Origin: an uncultured Bacilli bacterium | GTDB lineage: Bacteria > Bacillota_I > Bacilli_A > RF39 > UBA660 | NCBI GenBank assembly: GCA_910587065.1 | Contig: CAJUMA010000014.1 | Span: forward strand, 1 to 40,924 | Reading direction: 5' to 3' | Length of the DNA stretch: 40,924 bases | Shown: one piece after another, positions 8,868 through 16,333 of the stretch | How positions within the stretch are numbered: position 1 is the first letter of the stretch | How the letters are laid out: each line of letters opens with the position of its first letter | The notes under the pieces: model-generated | The model's input: the letters and a program-made list of their open reading frames with translations, nothing else | What the model was told of the DNA's origin: nothing | Database searches by the model: none | Position numbers and translations under genes: made by a program

Positions 8868-9620
8868 ATGATAAAAGAAGAGATTAATTCAATAAATATT
8901 TTTGATTTCGATGGAACTTTAACTACAGAAACTTGGCCAAAATTTTGGGTATGGGTAAAGAAATTTGGTTATCATGGGGAAAAAAGAAATGATAATCTAG
9001 AAAATGCACTTTTTGAATATCGTAAAAGTCATTTAGGAAATGATTTAGAAACTTTCTTTGGTTTTTTTAATGATTTGCTTATTAATAATAATGAAAAAAT
9101 TTCTTATGAAGAACTTATGGAAGGGGAAGAATATATTAAATATAATCCTGGGGTTTCTTCTTTTCTTGAAAGTTCACATTCAAAGAATTATATTGTCTCT
9201 GGTGGTATAAAAGAGTTTTTAGAATATCTTAAAATTTCTACATATTTTGCTGGAATTTATGGCACTCCTTTAAGACATAATGAAAATAATGAAATAATTG
9301 GGATAGGTCCTATTATGACGGATGATAAAAAGATTCAAGCTATACATGATATTTTAAAAGGCAATAATAGAGAATACAATGATTGTAGAAATGTTTACTA
9401 TATAGGCGATGGCTACAGTGATGCAGTTGCAATGAAATTTATTCATGATAATGGTGGTAAAGTTATATTTGTTCATCACCCAAATGAAAATGATGAATTT
9501 TATGACCATAATAATAAAATCTATGAGTTTCTAAATGCAAGTGGTGTTGTAGATTTTTATTGTGTTGCAGATTATCAGAAAACAAGTAAACTTTTTAAAA
9601 TATTACAAAGAGAATATTAG
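8868..9620 (+). CDS. HAD-superfamily phosphatase (phosphoserine phosphatase-like, class IB)
   Basis: A 250-aa protein with all four HAD motifs: DFDGT at 13-17 (nucleophile D13, acid/base D15), VSGG at 110-113, the lysine pair in TDDKK at about 154-155, and GDGYSD at 180-185. The roughly 100-residue insertion after motif I forms an alpha-helical cap like that of SerB-type enzymes. It should hydrolyse a small phosphorylated metabolite; the substrate cannot be read from the sequence. Start ATG 8868 follows GAGGAATT. No partner in an operon is obvious; a 53-aa ORF follows 15 bp later. Confidence 0.8.
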   Translation: MIKEEINSINIFDFDGTLTTETWPKFWVWVKKFGYHGEKRNDNLENALFEYRKSHLGNDLETFFGFFNDLLINNNEKISYEELMEGEEYIKYNPGVSSFLESSHSKNYIVSGGIKEFLEYLKISTYFAGIYGTPLRHNENNEIIGIGPIMTDDKKIQAIHDILKGNNREYNDCRNVYYIGDGYSDAVAMKFIHDNGGKVIFVHHPNENDEFYDHNNKIYEFLNASGVVDFYCVADYQKTSKLFKILQREY

Positions 9621-9635
9621 TAAGATGGAGATTAC

Positions 9636-9797
9636 ATGGAAGAAACTCATCTAATTGTTAGCTATGAAACTTCAGAAGATCTCGATCTAGATATTTTTCT
9701 GCATTGGGAAAAAGCAATAACAGTACCAGCAATAGTAGCAGCTTATTTAAATATAACACAAATAAAAAATTACAATTACATTAATAAATTGGTATAA
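9636..9797 (+). CDS. small ORF, 53 aa, unknown
   Basis: ATG 9636 is preceded by GATGGAG at a good distance and the frame is open for 53 codons to TAA at 9795-9797. The product starts MEETHLIVSYETSEDLDLDI and has a mildly hydrophobic middle. I recognise no family. It sits 15 bp after the HAD gene and its stop overlaps a TATAAT that may be the -10 of the NUDIX gene. It could be a real small protein or the head of a degraded gene. Confidence 0.4.
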   Translation: MEETHLIVSYETSEDLDLDIFLHWEKAITVPAIVAAYLNITQIKNYNYINKLV

Positions 9798-9816
9798 TAT
9801 AAATAGGTGAATAAGC

Positions 9817-10383
9817 ATGAAAAATCAAACTATAGAAATATTAAAAACTTATTTAGGCATTTATAAGGAAGATGAAAAACTATGCATCTTAAAAAATTTT
9901 TTGAGTACATACAACAGCAAAGACATAATAGATTGGAATAATTTCTATGGTCATCTTGTTGCAAGTGCTTTTATATTTTCTAAAAAGCAAAAAAAGTTTT
10001 TAACTTTGTATCATAAAGAGTTTAATACATATATTTATCCAGGTGGACATTTTATTTCATCAGATAAAACAATACTTGATGCGGCTAAAAGAGAAGTGTT
10101 AGAAGAAACAGGAATTAATGATTTTCAAATTTATAAAATATGTGAAAACGAACTTGTTCCTTTTGATATAGATATGCATGAAATTAGATATAATGAATTA
10201 CTTGATTTACCAAAACATTTTCACTTTGATTTTCGCTATTTATTTATAGTAGATAATATACCAAAGGTTAAGCTAGATCACGAATCAAGTGATTATAAAT
10301 GGGTAGGTCTTGATGAAATAGGTGAAAATCCGTATTATGGAAAAATAAAAGATAAGTTAGAAACTATTATTAAGAGTATTTAA
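9817..10383 (+). CDS. NUDIX hydrolase
   Basis: A 188-aa protein with a Nudix box starting GGHFISSDKTILDAAKREV and continuing LEETGI, which supplies the metal-binding REVLEE helix. NUDIX enzymes cleave nucleoside diphosphates linked to another moiety. The N-terminal 45 residues precede the fold and carry a short helical segment. The usual first glutamate of the box is not in its normal place (ISSD instead of the common EPGD/E), which occurs in some subfamilies. Start ATG 9817 has AGGTGAAT upstream. Substrate unknown. It is followed by a convergent minus-strand operon. Confidence 0.8.
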   Translation: MKNQTIEILKTYLGIYKEDEKLCILKNFLSTYNSKDIIDWNNFYGHLVASAFIFSKKQKKFLTLYHKEFNTYIYPGGHFISSDKTILDAAKREVLEETGINDFQIYKICENELVPFDIDMHEIRYNELLDLPKHFHFDFRYLFIVDNIPKVKLDHESSDYKWVGLDEIGENPYYGKIKDKLETIIKSI

Positions 10384-10538
10384 GAATAGTTGTGTAAGAA
10401 AAAAAGAAGCAAAATCTATTCAAAAACATCAAATGATTTTTATGGTAAGATATTACCTATACATTATCTGATCTGTCAAAATTAGAATACTGTCATGATG
10501 ATGCAACAGATTTTTTAGTACCAATTTAATAGCAGATC

Positions 10539-11120
10539 TTATTTTAGTCTTAATACTTGTTTAACTGGTAGTTTATCTTTTGTGGGAATTTCTGATGTTT
10601 CTAATTCAAATAGTTCTGTTGAAGTTACTTTAACATCTGAATCTTTGTAATCATAAAGCGATTTAACTTCTCTTAAAATAGCAATCTTATCATTTTCATC
10701 AATATAGAAAACATCGCTAATAATAAATTCTATATAACGGTCCATTTCTTCTTTTTTATCAATATTTTCAAAAACAACAGAATGTTTTATAGATTTATAA
10801 ATATTTTCATCGTCTGAGATATTTCTTGCAAACTCTTTTACCTTTTGTTTAACTTCTTTATGTCTTTTCTTTAAGCCTCTTTTTTCTTCCTTTAAACTTG
10901 TAACAATATTCATAAGTTGCGCACTAGTAAGGCATAAAACAGTACCGAATGAAAAGCGTTTGAAAACTGTTTTTATAAATACAACTGTTAAAAGATAAAG
11001 TAAGAATTGTAAAATGTAACTAGGTTTAAGCAAAATGATATCAAAATATGATATGTCATTTTTATTTTGTAAAGTATTTAGATCTTCAACAAGTGATCCT
11101 AAATAATTAATGTTTTTCAA
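10539..11120 (-). CDS. paralogous membrane protein, copy 3 of the tandem operon
   Basis: About 193 aa. Paralogy with the next gene decides the start: that protein begins MKKINYVGSL, and here the matching start is TTG 11120 (MKNINYLGSL), with GAGGG 8 nt upstream. The ATG at 11129 touches the ribosome site and is unlikely. Layout: conserved short N-terminus, two hydrophobic segments (YILQFLLYLLTVVFIKTVF and FGTVLCLTSAQLMNIV), a basic coiled stretch, then a conserved C-terminal domain with DENDKIAILREVKS and a closing KLPVKQVLRLK. It overlaps the upstream gene by 14 nt. No known family; probably a membrane-anchored cytoplasmic domain. Confidence 0.65.
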   Translation of the reverse strand: MKNINYLGSLVEDLNTLQNKNDISYFDIILLKPSYILQFLLYLLTVVFIKTVFKRFSFGTVLCLTSAQLMNIVTSLKEEKRGLKKRHKEVKQKVKEFARNISDDENIYKSIKHSVVFENIDKKEEMDRYIEFIISDVFYIDENDKIAILREVKSLYDYKDSDVKVTSTELFELETSEIPTKDKLPVKQVLRLK

Positions 11121-11757
11121 ATTTATCATCCCTCAATTTTAATACTTGTTTAACTGGTAGTTTATCTTTTTTTGGGTATTCGCTTTCTTCTAGTTCAAAT
11201 AACTCCGAGCCATGAACAATATTATAGTCATTTCCTAAAGCAATACATTTTTTTACTTCTCTTAATATTTTTATTTTATCATGGTCATTAATAAAGTAAA
11301 TATCACTTACCATTTCGATATAATCACTTAAATCATCCTTTGTAAAAGGATTTTCAGAAGGATTACTAATACTTTCGCTCAGTACAACAGCGTTTTCTAT
11401 ATCGGTTACTGAATACTGACTTTCCACTATTTTTTCTAAACTTTCTTGCCTCTCTAACTCAGAGATTTTAAGTGCTAAATTCATAATTCTTAGACTTGCA
11501 TCTGTTTTTGCTCTTTCTCTTGCAAAAAATTTACTCGCCGAGATAGATTTAGCACATGCTAGTGCACTAAGTGTCGATGATATAGGAACTATTAACGCAG
11601 AAGAAAATTGGTGTAAGCAAATACTCATAGCTGTAAGGAAAAAAATAGTGACCGCAAAAACTTTTATTACTAAAGGAATAGTAGACTCCTCTTGTTCCTT
11701 ATTTTGAATTGTTTCAATATCCTTAGTAAGTGATCCAACATAATTAATTTTTTTCAT
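11107..11757 (-). CDS. paralogous membrane protein, copy 2 of the tandem operon
   Basis: 216 aa, beginning MKKINYVGSLTKDIETIQNK, followed by two hydrophobic segments around residues 28-72, a charged helical region, and the same C-terminal signature as its neighbour (NDHDKIKILREVKK, then ELFELEESEYPKKDKLPVKQ). ATG 11757 has GAGGT at about 9 nt. It starts inside the upstream gene with a 14-nt overlap and its own end overlaps the next gene by 14 nt, so all three should be co-translated. Function unknown. Confidence 0.7.
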   Translation of the reverse strand: MKKINYVGSLTKDIETIQNKEQEESTIPLVIKVFAVTIFFLTAMSICLHQFSSALIVPISSTLSALACAKSISASKFFARERAKTDASLRIMNLALKISELERQESLEKIVESQYSVTDIENAVVLSESISNPSENPFTKDDLSDYIEMVSDIYFINDHDKIKILREVKKCIALGNDYNIVHGSELFELEESEYPKKDKLPVKQVLKLRDDKFEKH

Positions 11758-12358
11758 TATTTTTTACCTCTAATCGTCTAACAACTGGAAGCTCTTCAGG
11801 CAAGTCATCTTTATCAAGCTGATATAAGAAACTCTCATCTTCTGTTTTATCAAAGAGTCTTTTTTTGATGCAGTGTTTTACCTCTCTTAAAACAATAAGC
11901 CTATCGCTTAAATCTAACGAATAAAAGTCTGTTACTATTTGATCAAGTGAATCACTTTCAATTTCTACCTCAATAGAATCCATTAAATTTTGTTTACTAG
12001 TAATTGAGCGCATAAAGTTTGTTTCGATTTTTGTATCTTCTAAAACAACATCCTTAGCTAGATGTTCTAATCTCTTTTCCGCCATTATAGCATCTTTTTT
12101 TCTTCTCTTTATTTTAGTTATTGGATTAATTAAAAACAATTCTGCTTCAATACCAGTTAAAATGATCGATACCAATGGTAGAAAGTAAGCAGATTTACTA
12201 ATATCAAGAGAAGAAGCAAGCACTGTCAATAAAGTTATAGGTATATTGATTAAAATGCCTTTTATAATAGAAGAAAAGATAATATCACTTTTCTTTTCTT
12301 TTATAAAAATACTTTTAATGTCATCTTTAAAACATCCGTTATATATTATTCTTCTCAT
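11744..12358 (-). CDS. paralogous membrane protein, copy 1 of the tandem operon
   Basis: 204 aa from ATG 12358 (MRRIIYNGCFKDDIKSIF), chosen because AGAGGTG lies about 6 nt upstream; an ATG 36 nt earlier has no ribosome site. Two hydrophobic segments follow (IIKGILINIPITLLTVLAS and YFLPLVSIILTGIEAELFLI), then a charged region and a diverged version of the shared C-terminus (LSDRLIVLREVKHCI, and ELPVVRRLEV). It is the first gene after the minus-strand promoter and the most diverged of the three. Function unknown. Confidence 0.7.
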   Translation of the reverse strand: MRRIIYNGCFKDDIKSIFIKEKKSDIIFSSIIKGILINIPITLLTVLASSLDISKSAYFLPLVSIILTGIEAELFLINPITKIKRRKKDAIMAEKRLEHLAKDVVLEDTKIETNFMRSITSKQNLMDSIEVEIESDSLDQIVTDFYSLDLSDRLIVLREVKHCIKKRLFDKTEDESFLYQLDKDDLPEELPVVRRLEVKNNEKN

Positions 12359-12385
12359 TACAACACCTCTTTTTTGCTTCTTTGT

Positions 12386-12414
12386 ATTATACACTTGACT
12401 AATAAATATGTAAA
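12386..12414 (-). promoter_or_regulatory. promoter of the three-paralog operon
   Basis: On the minus strand, TTTACA (12414-12409), 17 bp, TATAAT (12391-12386). It sits 28 nt before the start at 12358 and back to back with the promoter of the divergent gene. Confidence 0.7.
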
Positions 12415-12424
12415 TAGAAGAAGT

Positions 12425-12453
12425 TTGACTAATCTTATTTTCTATAATAGAAT
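12425..12453 (+). promoter_or_regulatory. promoter of the divergent small gene
   Basis: TTGACT (12425-12430), 17 bp, TAGAAT (12448-12453), followed 10 bp later by AAGGAGG and the ATG at 12476. The two divergent promoters are separated by only 10 bp between their -35 boxes, so one bound regulator could affect both. Confidence 0.7.
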
Positions 12454-12475
12454 AAGAAAAAAAGGAGGCAATTTT

Positions 12476-12928
12476 ATGAAATTGGAAAATAATTTAGAAG
12501 AAGTATTTGAAATAGATGGTGAAGTTAGAAAGAAAACAAAAACAGACTTAGAAATTGTCCTAGAATCAAATATTTATAAAAGTTATATTATTTATCAAAA
12601 TAAAAGATTTCCTTTATCACTTGGTCTTGCCCTAGGTGGAGATATTTATGGCTTTAAAGTTACTGTTAATATTCCTGGTAAAGAATCTTCCACTATATAC
12701 CCAACTCATGCTTCAATATATGGAATTGAACTATATGACCATGATGTAAAAGTATATGAACAAGATAAATCTATTCCTTGGACTTTTACAAAAATAGGTG
12801 AATTAATAGGAGAAGCTGACTATAACAAATTTTTAAGAAGTGAACAAAAATCTTACTGTGAAAGACATCATTTGATACAAGAAGAATTAGAAAAAGAAAT
12901 GAACTGCAAAGAAAGAAAATTGCATTAG
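12476..12928 (+). CDS. hypothetical protein, 150 aa
   Basis: Starts MKLENNLEEVFEIDGEVRKK at ATG 12476, directly after AAGGAGG; an upstream in-frame ATG at 12374 would read through the divergent promoters and is rejected. The middle (YIIYQNKRFPLSLGLALGGD, then IYGFKVTVNIPG) looks like a beta-rich soluble domain, and the C-terminus is helical and charged. No signal peptide or membrane segment. I do not recognise the family. It is transcribed alone, from a promoter shared back to back with the three-paralog operon. Confidence 0.7.
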   Translation: MKLENNLEEVFEIDGEVRKKTKTDLEIVLESNIYKSYIIYQNKRFPLSLGLALGGDIYGFKVTVNIPGKESSTIYPTHASIYGIELYDHDVKVYEQDKSIPWTFTKIGELIGEADYNKFLRSEQKSYCERHHLIQEELEKEMNCKERKLH

Positions 12929-12955
12929 GAATTATTAATATAGTTCCTTTTTTTT
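12928..12955 (+). terminator. terminator
   Basis: Stem ggaattat (12928-12935) with atagttcc (12940-12947), 8 bp with one G-T, 4-nt loop, then eight T. It begins at the last base of the stop codon. Confidence 0.8.
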
Positions 12956-12991
12956 ATAACTGCATAAAATAAAGTAGAAAGGAATGTATTT

Positions 12992-13267
12992 ATGAATTCA
13001 AGATGTATAGAAAATGAAATGCAACCTGATTATCAACAAATGAATCAAGGTGTTGATTCATGCGCTGTTCCATGTCCACCAATTTATGAATGCCCAATGA
13101 CAAGAGTATGTGAAAGAGTAATCGTTCATGAAGTACCTCATGTTATGCCAATAAATACTAAAATAGTAAATCGTCATGTATACCGTCATACTTATACTCC
13201 AGTATTTTCATGTGAAGAATGTGATACTTGTGAAAATGTGTATGAATCATGCCCTAAGAACTTCTAA
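12992..13267 (+). CDS. small Cys/His/Pro-rich protein, possibly CotD-like
   Basis: 91 aa, rich in cysteine (CAVPCPPIYECP, SCEECDTCENVYESCP) and with a central HEVPHVMPINTKIVNRHVYR segment. That His/Pro/Val pattern resembles CotD-type spore coat proteins, but the cysteine clusters are unusual and the similarity is short. It could also be another cross-linked surface or metal-binding protein. ATG 12992 follows AGAAAGGA. It is a single-gene unit between two terminators. Confidence 0.55.
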   Translation: MNSRCIENEMQPDYQQMNQGVDSCAVPCPPIYECPMTRVCERVIVHEVPHVMPINTKIVNRHVYRHTYTPVFSCEECDTCENVYESCPKNF

Positions 13268-13288
13268 TTGAAGTTCTTTCTTTTTTTC
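13257..13288 (+). terminator. terminator overlapping the gene end
   Basis: Stem agaacttc (13257-13264) with gaagttct (13270-13277), 8 bp, then ttctttttttct. The stop codon lies at the end of the left arm and in the loop. Confidence 0.85.
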
Positions 13289-13374
13289 TTGACAAAGAGG
13301 AATAAATGAACTAACATAAATAATTGTAGTAAATGGGTGAGAAGTATATTTATATATCTCTCTTTTTTGTTTTT
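13289..13374 (+). promoter_or_regulatory. promoter and possible leader attenuator of the adhesin gene
   Basis: TTGACA (13289-13294), 17 bp, TAACAT (13312-13317). Downstream an imperfect hairpin (gagaagtat against atatctctc, 13339-13362) is followed by T6-G-T5 at 13363-13374, before the adhesin start at 13405. A terminator between promoter and gene would be an attenuator; the stem has one mismatch and is AT-rich, so this is tentative. Confidence 0.4.
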
Positions 13375-13404
13375 AAAGGATAAGCAGTATAAAGAAAGGA
13401 TAAA

Positions 13405-15333
13405 ATGAATTCAAAAATATTAAAAATAATAGTATTAATGCTAACAATGTTTTTAGCAAAAGATGTATTAGCTTATCAAACCTATAATGGGACATTTTAT
13501 GAAGCCGAAAAAATTAATGGTGTATATTTTTATAAACACCGAAATGATACTGAAGAAGAAAAATTTGAGTATCATAACTTCCACAGTCAAGCAACAGTTT
13601 ACCGTAAAACAACTGACAATAACATAGTTTATTGTATTGAATCTTGGGCTCCAATTAGAGGTGCTTTAAATCAAGATCACTTAAATACAGAAACTAATCG
13701 TCCCACATATTTATCTTTGTCGGTTGCAAAAAGAATAGAAGCTCTTGCTTACTATGGATATGGTTATAAAGATGAAAATTATGATCACACAGATTCTAAA
13801 TGGTATGCCATTACTCAATATTTAATATGGCAAATACAAGCGCCTAATATTGAACACTATTTTGTATCTTCAATAAGTTCTACTAATCCAATATATCCCT
13901 TTGAAGATGAAATTGCTGAACTAAACTATATTGTCGATAAAAATATGAAAGCTCCTTCATTTAAGGATTATGAAAATATAAAAAACTTATATCTCGAAGA
14001 ATCTATAACGCTTACAGATACTAATGATGTTTTAGGAAACTACAGAGCTTTGCTTTCATCTGATAAAATAACTTTAAAAAGAATTTCCAATAATGAGTTT
14101 ATTATAACAGCTCGTGCCACTGGAACATATTTTTTATATTTGACTCGTAGTTTTAGACACTACAGCAAAAGTTATAGCTATTATCAAAGTGATAAATATC
14201 AAGATATGTTTGAACCAGGGAATATAGATTTAAAAAGTATTGGTTTTGAATTTCATGGTCAAGAGAAGATAGAAAACCCAAAAGATGAAATTTCAGAAAG
14301 TGGTGGTGATTCTAACGATAATGAAAGTTCAAAAGAAGAAACACCTGATGAAACAAATTCTCCCGAAGTTGGAGATAAAGAGGAAGAAACAACTGACGTA
14401 GATAAAGAAACTACAGAGGAAGATCCTAAAGAAAATGTAAATCAAAATCCAACTGAAGTTGGTGATTCTAATGGAAATGATAAAGAAGAAAATGAAGAAA
14501 CAAGTAATTCGAAAGAAGATGAGGATAATAATTCAACTGAAAAAGAAGATATAAAAGAAGATAACAAAACAGAAGTACCATCAACATCCGAAGAAGATTC
14601 AAAGCACGAAATTCCCGAAGAGCCAGAAAATAAAGAAGACCCATCAGATGTAGATAAAGAAACTACAGAAAATGAGGATAACAAATCAAATGTAGGCGAT
14701 GAATCTCCTGAAGAAAGTGACTCCAAAAATGATGAGGATAAAGAAGAAACAAAAGAAGAAGAGAATTCATCTAATGGAGAAATGCCAAATGAAGGAAATC
14801 AAAATAAAGAAGATTTACCAAAAGATGAATTAATTGATGAAACCAATTCTAAAGAAGAAATAAAGGGAGAAATGAATAAATCTGAGGAAGAAATTCCTGA
14901 TAAAGATGAAAATGCAAAAGAAGACTCAGAAAGACCGAATATACCAGAACAAGCTGATAAAAATTTAGAAAATACAAATAATGAAAAAGGTGATGAAGGA
15001 ACTCAAGAATTTATAAATATACCAAAAGATGATGCTACAAGTAACTTAACGCATCCAGAAGATCCAGTAATCTCGGACAATAAAGAAGAAACTGAAAAAG
15101 GAGACACATCAAGGGACGAAAATTTTCTGCCCTCACAAGAAGATACTAATAATTTAAATAAAAACGAAATACTATCTATTGAAGCTGAACAAATAGATAA
15201 TGAAATTAATATAAAAAATTTAGATAATGAACCAGTAGAAGTTGAAGTACCCGCAACAGATGCTAATGCTTTTTCTCTAATCTTTTATATACTTAGTGCT
15301 ATAGGCTTATTAAAAATAAGAAATGCTAAATAA
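13405..15333 (+). CDS. thioester-domain surface adhesin with acidic stalk
   Basis: 642 aa. A signal peptide ends near VLA at 21-23. Residues about 25-280 match the Gram-positive thioester domain (TED), in which a Cys and a Gln form an internal thioester that bonds covalently to host surfaces: YCIE with C77, and TQYLIW with Q138. Residues about 285-600 are a Glu/Lys/Asp/Ser/Thr-rich stalk with partial repeats such as DVDKETTE. The end has VPATDANA, a hydrophobic stretch FSLIFYILSAIGLL and a short basic tail KIRNAK, which is the layout of a sortase signal, though VPATD is not LPxTG. The sortase gene starts inside its last codons, so the two are coupled. Confidence 0.8.
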   Translation: MNSKILKIIVLMLTMFLAKDVLAYQTYNGTFYEAEKINGVYFYKHRNDTEEEKFEYHNFHSQATVYRKTTDNNIVYCIESWAPIRGALNQDHLNTETNRPTYLSLSVAKRIEALAYYGYGYKDENYDHTDSKWYAITQYLIWQIQAPNIEHYFVSSISSTNPIYPFEDEIAELNYIVDKNMKAPSFKDYENIKNLYLEESITLTDTNDVLGNYRALLSSDKITLKRISNNEFIITARATGTYFLYLTRSFRHYSKSYSYYQSDKYQDMFEPGNIDLKSIGFEFHGQEKIENPKDEISESGGDSNDNESSKEETPDETNSPEVGDKEEETTDVDKETTEEDPKENVNQNPTEVGDSNGNDKEENEETSNSKEDEDNNSTEKEDIKEDNKTEVPSTSEEDSKHEIPEEPENKEDPSDVDKETTENEDNKSNVGDESPEESDSKNDEDKEETKEEENSSNGEMPNEGNQNKEDLPKDELIDETNSKEEIKGEMNKSEEEIPDKDENAKEDSERPNIPEQADKNLENTNNEKGDEGTQEFINIPKDDATSNLTHPEDPVISDNKEETEKGDTSRDENFLPSQEDTNNLNKNEILSIEAEQIDNEINIKNLDNEPVEVEVPATDANAFSLIFYILSAIGLLKIRNAK

Positions 15334-15895
15334 AATTTTTTCGTTAATAATCTGTGCTTTTATCCTAATTCTTTCTTGCCTAGAAGGATATAATATAATA
15401 GATACTAAAAATATAAAAAATAAGAATGAAGATAATATTATCGCATATTACCAAGAAAATAAGAGTTTTGAAGAAAAAGAAAATCATTATGAGTATTTAG
15501 GTATTTTAAATATAAAAGATATAAAATTAAATCGTGGCTTTTATTCTAAAGAATCTCCATTAAATGATCTAAGTAAAAATATTTATTACTTAAAAGAGTC
15601 TATTCCTTTAGAGGAAAAAAACAGTATGATTATACTTGCTGCTCATCGCGGAACATCAAAAATATCCTTTTTTAACAATTTAGATAAGTTAAAAATTGGC
15701 AGTGAAATTGAACTAAATTATAAAGGAGAGAATTATAAATATATACTTTCTTTCAAATATAATGAGCTCAAAGATGGGAGACTATCTATTTATCGTGATA
15801 AAAATAAAGACTCATTAATTTTAATTACGTGTAATAAATTCGACAAAAAGCGCCAAACTATATATGTATCTTATAGAAGGGAAGAAGTAAAGTGA
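15323..15895 (+). CDS. sortase-family transpeptidase
   Basis: 190 aa with an N-terminal membrane anchor (IFSLIICAFILILSCLEGY) and a sortase fold. The catalytic histidine is in LAAHRG, the catalytic cysteine in LILITCNKF, and a downstream arginine in KKRQTIYVSYR. The gene overlaps the adhesin gene by 11 nt, so its likely substrate is that protein, attached to the cell wall or to a pilin-like partner. The subclass (D/E-like) is not certain. The thioester adhesin's VPATD motif would be its recognition site. It ends in TGA, which shows TGA is a stop here. Confidence 0.8.
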   Translation: MLNKIFSLIICAFILILSCLEGYNIIDTKNIKNKNEDNIIAYYQENKSFEEKENHYEYLGILNIKDIKLNRGFYSKESPLNDLSKNIYYLKESIPLEEKNSMIILAAHRGTSKISFFNNLDKLKIGSEIELNYKGENYKYILSFKYNELKDGRLSIYRDKNKDSLILITCNKFDKKRQTIYVSYRREEVK

Positions 15896-15966
15896 TTATT
15901 ATAATGTTTATAATCTGTAGTATGATTCTATCAGGTAGATGTTCCAGAAGTGAAAACAATTATTAA
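15892..15966 (+). CDS. possible 24-aa hydrophobic peptide
   Basis: A GTG at 15892 overlaps the sortase stop as GTGA, a common coupling arrangement, and the frame runs 24 codons to TAA. The product starts MIIIMFIICSMILSG, a hydrophobic run followed by a polar tail. No independent ribosome site beyond GGGAAGAAG is seen. It may be chance. Confidence 0.25.
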   Translation: MIIIMFIICSMILSGRCSRSENNY

Positions 15967-16049
15967 CATCAATATAATGTAAATTAGCTGTCCAATGTAT
16001 TTTATTAAATGTTATATTATAGTATAGTATTAATAGGAGAGTGAATAAA

Positions 16050-16250
16050 ATGATTTATCCATCTATAGATAAAATACTAAATACTGTTGGCTCTAAGTAT
16101 ATTCTAGTTCATATTGCAAGTACACGTAGCAAACAAATGCATGAAACAAATCATTATCAAATTAAGGAAAATGAATATGTTTCAAAAAGAGAAATAGGAA
16201 GAGCACTTGAAGAAGTTGAAAAAGGATTAATCAAAGTAGTAAATGATTAG
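16050..16250 (+). CDS. rpoZ: RNA polymerase omega subunit
   Basis: 66 aa, beginning MIYPSIDKILNTVGSKYILV, with SKREIGRALEEVEKGLIKV, the helix that packs against the beta-prime subunit. Length and both conserved blocks fit omega. ATG 16050 is preferred over the GTG at 16041 because TAGGAGA lies 9 nt before the ATG and touches the GTG. It is a stand-alone gene here, not next to gmk or dna/pan genes as in many Firmicutes. It ends just before a T7 run at 16254. Confidence 0.85.
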   Translation: MIYPSIDKILNTVGSKYILVHIASTRSKQMHETNHYQIKENEYVSKREIGRALEEVEKGLIKVVND

Positions 16251-16333
16251 TCTTTTTTTGTCAATTAAGAAATAATATTTGCTATTTAGCATAAAAATAA
16301 ATATTAGTATGATAAAATGAGTATGGTGATAAT

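Noticed and set aside
10447..10529. Coding-like tail TLSDLSKLEYCHDDATDFLV between the NUDIX gene and the paralog operon
   Set aside because: No start or ribosome site and only 26 codons after a stop; it may be a remnant but cannot be named.
14442..14726. Serine-rich antisense frame inside the adhesin stalk
   Set aside because: It is a shadow of the Glu/Lys/Asp-rich codons on the other strand.
15890..15895. Use of TGA as tryptophan (mycoplasma-type code)
   Set aside because: TGA ends the sortase frame at the expected length and tryptophans throughout are TGG.
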